Assembly (NCBI GenBank): GCA_007132395.1 | Contig: SLOR01000220.1 | Location: 1 to 17,250, forward strand | Length of the DNA: 17,250 nt | Direction: 5' to 3' | Origin: Bacteroidales bacterium | GTDB lineage: Bacteria > Bacteroidota > Bacteroidia > Bacteroidales > UBA7960 | In this document: positions 15,701 to 17,250 of the stretch, in pieces | How the letters are laid out: each line of letters begins with the position of its first letter | Numbering within the stretch: the first letter of the stretch is position 1 | Made by a program: the position numbers and the translations under genes | The notes under the pieces: generated by a model | Seen by the model: the letters and a program-made list of their open reading frames with translations, nothing else | Told to the model about the DNA's origin: nothing | Database searches by the model: none

Positions 15701-17062
15701 AAGTTTGGGCTGGAATGCCTGAATACCCAAACGGTGCAGGGTGGGCGCACGGTTGAGCAATACAGGGTGTCCTTTCAATACATTTTCGAGAATATCCCAT
15801 ACCACGGGGTCTTTGCGGTCAACGATTTTTTTGGCCGACTTTACGGTTTTCACAATACCTCTCTCAAGCATTTTTCTTATAATGAAAGGCTTGAAGAGTT
15901 CTGATGCCATTTCCTTGGGCAAACCGCATTCATGCAGTTTCAGTTCAGGACCTACCACAATCACCGAACGTGCGGAGTAGTCAACCCTTTTACCCAGAAG
16001 GTTCTGGCGGAAACGGCCCTGCTTACCTTTTAAGCTGTCGCTCAAGGATTTCAGCGGACGATTGGATTCTGTTTTTACCGCATTGGTTTTGCGGGAGTTA
16101 TCAAATAATGAATCAACAGCTTCCTGCAACATACGCTTTTCGTTGCGCAAAATCACATCGGGAGCTTTGATTTCAATCAATCTTTTCAACCTGTTGTTGC
16201 GGATAATTACCCTGCGGTACAGGTCATTAAGGTCACTGGTGGCAAAACGACCACCATCCAGGGGCACAAGGGGCCTTAGTTCAGGTGGAATAACGGGAAC
16301 TACGTCCACAATCATCCACTCGGGTTTGTTGTCTATGCGTGACTGTGCCTCGCGGAAAGCCTCAACAACCTGCAGGCGCTTCAAAGCATCTGCTTTACGC
16401 TGCTGAGAAGTTTCGGTGTTGGCCTTGTGACGAAGGTCATAAGAAAGTTGATCCAAATCGAGGCGGATCAATAAGTCTTTAAGTGCTTCTGCTCCCATGC
16501 GGGCGATGAATTTATTGGGGTCATCATCTTCCAGGAGTTGGTTGTCCTTGGGAAGCGTTTCAAGCACATTGAAATATTCTTCTTCAGTGAGGAAATCAAG
16601 GTAATTATACTCGTCGGATTTTACACCGGCATTAACAATTACATATCTTTCGTAATAAATAATCTGGTCAAGTTTTTTTGAGGGTAAACCCAACAAATAA
16701 CCGATTTTATTGGGCAAAGAACGGAAAAACCAGATATGGGCAACAGGCACAACCAGTTTGATGTGTCCCATGCGTTCTCTTCTTACCTTTTTCTCGGTAA
16801 CCTCAACACCGCAACGGTCGCAAACAATGCCCTTGTAGCGGATACGCTTGTATTTGCCACAATGACATTCCCAGTCTTTTACAGGGCCGAAAATCCTTTC
16901 GCAGAACAAACCGTCACGTTCGGGCTTGTAAGTACGATAATTGATGGTTTCGGGCTTGAGAACCTCACCGTGAGATCTTTCAAGGATCGATTCGGGAGAG
17001 GCAAGGCTGATGGTTATCTGCGAAAAATTACTTTTCACATTGGATTCTTTTCTGAAAGCCAT
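12776..17062 (-). CDS. rpoC: DNA-directed RNA polymerase subunit beta'
   Basis: RpoC has 1428 residues, the usual Bacteroidota length. It forms the catalytic cleft of RNA polymerase with RpoB. The N-terminal zinc ribbon is intact (Cys66, Cys68, Cys81, Cys84). The catalytic NADFDGD loop that binds the active-site magnesium lies at 471-477 (15632-15652). The second zinc site is complete (Cys820 in DDCGTLRG, Cys894, Cys901 and Cys904 in CESKMGVCAKCYGR). Other conserved parts are visible, such as the RFRQNLLGKRVDYSARSVIV switch region, LNRAPTLHRLGIQAFQP and AAQSIGEPGTQLTLRTFH in the bridge/trigger-loop part. The start at 17062 gives the expected MAFRKES-type N-terminus, with no obvious Shine-Dalgarno. 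rpoB ends 116 bp upstream and DUF3467 follows. I see no frameshift, inserted domain or missing motif. Confidence 0.99.
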   Translation of the reverse strand: MAFRKESNVKSNFSQITISLASPESILERSHGEVLKPETINYRTYKPERDGLFCERIFGPVKDWECHCGKYKRIRYKGIVCDRCGVEVTEKKVRRERMGHIKLVVPVAHIWFFRSLPNKIGYLLGLPSKKLDQIIYYERYVIVNAGVKSDEYNYLDFLTEEEYFNVLETLPKDNQLLEDDDPNKFIARMGAEALKDLLIRLDLDQLSYDLRHKANTETSQQRKADALKRLQVVEAFREAQSRIDNKPEWMIVDVVPVIPPELRPLVPLDGGRFATSDLNDLYRRVIIRNNRLKRLIEIKAPDVILRNEKRMLQEAVDSLFDNSRKTNAVKTESNRPLKSLSDSLKGKQGRFRQNLLGKRVDYSARSVIVVGPELKLHECGLPKEMASELFKPFIIRKMLERGIVKTVKSAKKIVDRKDPVVWDILENVLKGHPVLLNRAPTLHRLGIQAFQPKLIEGKAIQLHPLVCTAFNADFDGDQMAVHVPLGNAAILEAQLLMLASHNILNPANGAPIAVPSQDMVLGLYYMTKARKDTPEFPMKGQGLTFYGPEEVMIAYNERAINLHTIIKVKVKLKEGGELVEKIVETTTGRILFNEVVPEEYGFINELLTKKALRDIIGGIMKVTGISRTSQFLDDIKDLGFFMAYKGGLSFNLGDILVPEAKKILIEEANSQVDEVRGNYSMGFITNNERYNQIIDIWTHTNAKLTKVLIDQTTSDNQGFNPVFMMLDSGARGSKEQIRQLSGMRGLMAKPQKSGAKGGEIIENPILSNFKEGLSVLEYFISTHGARKGLADTALKTADAGYLTRRLVDVSQDVIITEDDCGTLRGLTATALKNNEETVESLYDRILGRTALQDIVHPTTGERIVNAGQEVTEEIGQLIEESPIEAAEIRSVLTCESKMGVCAKCYGRNLATGRMVQTGEAVGVIAAQSIGEPGTQLTLRTFHVGGTASNIATASKINAKYGGILEIDELRAVPFTSAEGRNYFVVIGRSAEMRIIDKNTRMVLTTQNIPYGANLYMEHNAEVQSGDLICEWDPYNAVIVSEVSGKIVFNNMIEGTTFRTDSDEQTGYYEKVIVESKDKTRNPSISIVNEDGEILRTYDMPVGAHIVINENKDIITGSTIAKIPRAIGKSGDITGGLPRITELFEARNPSDPAVVSEIDGVVSFGKKIKRGNREVIITSKTGDEKRYLVALSKQILAQENDFVKAGTPLSDGPTTPADILAIKGPTAVQEYIVNEVQEVYRMQGVKINDKHFEVIVRQMMRKVTIEDPGDTRFLENEIVNKIDFMEENDEIFGKKVVEDPGDSALRPGQIITARKLRDENSMLKRKDKKLVVSREARGATARQQLQGITRASLQTKSFISAASFQETTKVLTDAAVNAKVDPLMGLKENVIVGHLIPAGTGLRRYENVIVGSMEEYNLLMASKKKVETE

Positions 17063-17107
17063 AGAAAGAAAGTTGATATAGTTGAAAAATGTAGGTCAAT
17101 ATAATAT

Positions 17108-17127
17108 AACAAGAGCGATGCTCTGTT
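17108..17127 (-). other. Second hairpin of the rpoB-rpoC spacer
   Basis: AAC (17108-17110) plus AGAGC (17112-17116) pair with GCTCT (17120-17124) and GTT (17125-17127), an 8-bp stem with one bulged A and a 3-nt loop. It lies between the larger hairpin and the rpoC start codon on the same transcript. No ribosome site is hidden in it that I can identify. Confidence 0.45.
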
Positions 17128-17129
17128 GG

Positions 17130-17168
17130 AAAAACTTCTGACAAGCCTTAAGAAGACTTGTCAGAAGT
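17130..17168 (-). terminator. Terminator-like hairpin between rpoB and rpoC
   Basis: A perfect 12-bp stem (17134-17145 and 17157-17168, ACTTCTGACAAG/CTTGTCAGAAGT) has an 11-nt loop. On the leftward transcript it is followed by a run of T (complement of 17130-17134). It starts 10 bp after the rpoB stop codon. Because rpoC must be transcribed from this RNA, it can only be a partial terminator (attenuator), an RNase processing site or an mRNA-stability element. The stem is not GC-rich, which fits incomplete termination. Confidence 0.6.
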
Positions 17169-17178
17169 ATAAAAAGCA

Positions 17179-17250
17179 TTAATCAAATTTTATTTCCAGT
17201 CCCAGTCCCCTGAGCTCATGTACTAATACATTGAAGGATTCGGGGATTCC
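17179..17250 (-). CDS. rpoB: DNA-directed RNA polymerase subunit beta, C-terminal end (partial)
   Basis: Only the last 23 codons and the stop (TAA, 17179-17181) are in the window; the gene continues past its right edge. The translation IPESFNVLVHELRGLGLEI matches the well-known RpoB C-terminus, in which PESF and LGL are nearly invariant. RpoB pairs with RpoC to form the polymerase core. It is upstream of rpoC on the same strand, in the classic rpoBC order. Confidence 0.96.
   Translation of the reverse strand, partial: GIPESFNVLVHELRGLGLEIKFD

Overview
The window looks like core chromosome of a member of the Bacteroidota, probably Bacteroidales or Marinilabiliales-like. The reasons are protein families found mainly in that phylum (a CBM9/DUF5916 barrel protein, DUF3467 directly after rpoC, the DUF2400/TIGR02757 family), several small SxC-type lipoproteins, mostly weak or absent Shine-Dalgarno sequences, and TAnnTTTG -7 boxes in front of several genes. 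I see no rRNA, tRNA, CRISPR array, transposase or phage gene.

Layout, left to right. (1) 1-2523: terminator, then a leftward secreted CBM9-like/DUF5916 outer-membrane protein. (2) 2689-3712: a divergent aldo/keto reductase of the YghZ (Gpr) type. (3) 3728-3871: a 144-bp non-coding nested inverted repeat resembling a MITE or REP-type element. (4) 3895-6332, leftward: a YitT-family membrane protein, a small MmpS-like lipoprotein with its own terminator, and a DUF2400 protein. (5) 6489-11857: dGTP triphosphohydrolase (leftward), guanine deaminase (rightward), an uncharacterised acidic protein (rightward), a lipoprotein amidohydrolase of the SAH/MTA deaminase type (leftward) and trimeric purine nucleoside phosphorylase (rightward), followed 11 bp later by a small lipoprotein. 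(6) 12346-12385: a strong bidirectional terminator separating the convergent units. (7) 12426-17250, leftward: the end of rpoB, a 116-bp spacer with two hairpins, rpoC, and a DUF3467 gene.

Functional reading. Three enzymes in region 5 form a plausible chain: Dgt turns dGTP into deoxyguanosine plus triphosphate, PNP turns (deoxy)guanosine into guanine, and GuaD turns guanine into xanthine. The amidohydrolase would add deamination of adenine-type thionucleosides. The genes alternate in strand, so they are not one operon, and the link is by neighbourhood only. The rpoBC-DUF3467 unit is housekeeping transcription machinery.

I did not find a convincing new multi-gene system. The items most worth a second look are the nested repeat at 3728-3871, the terminator-like hairpin between rpoB and rpoC, the lipoprotein form of the purine deaminase, and the uncharacterised proteins placed among the purine genes.
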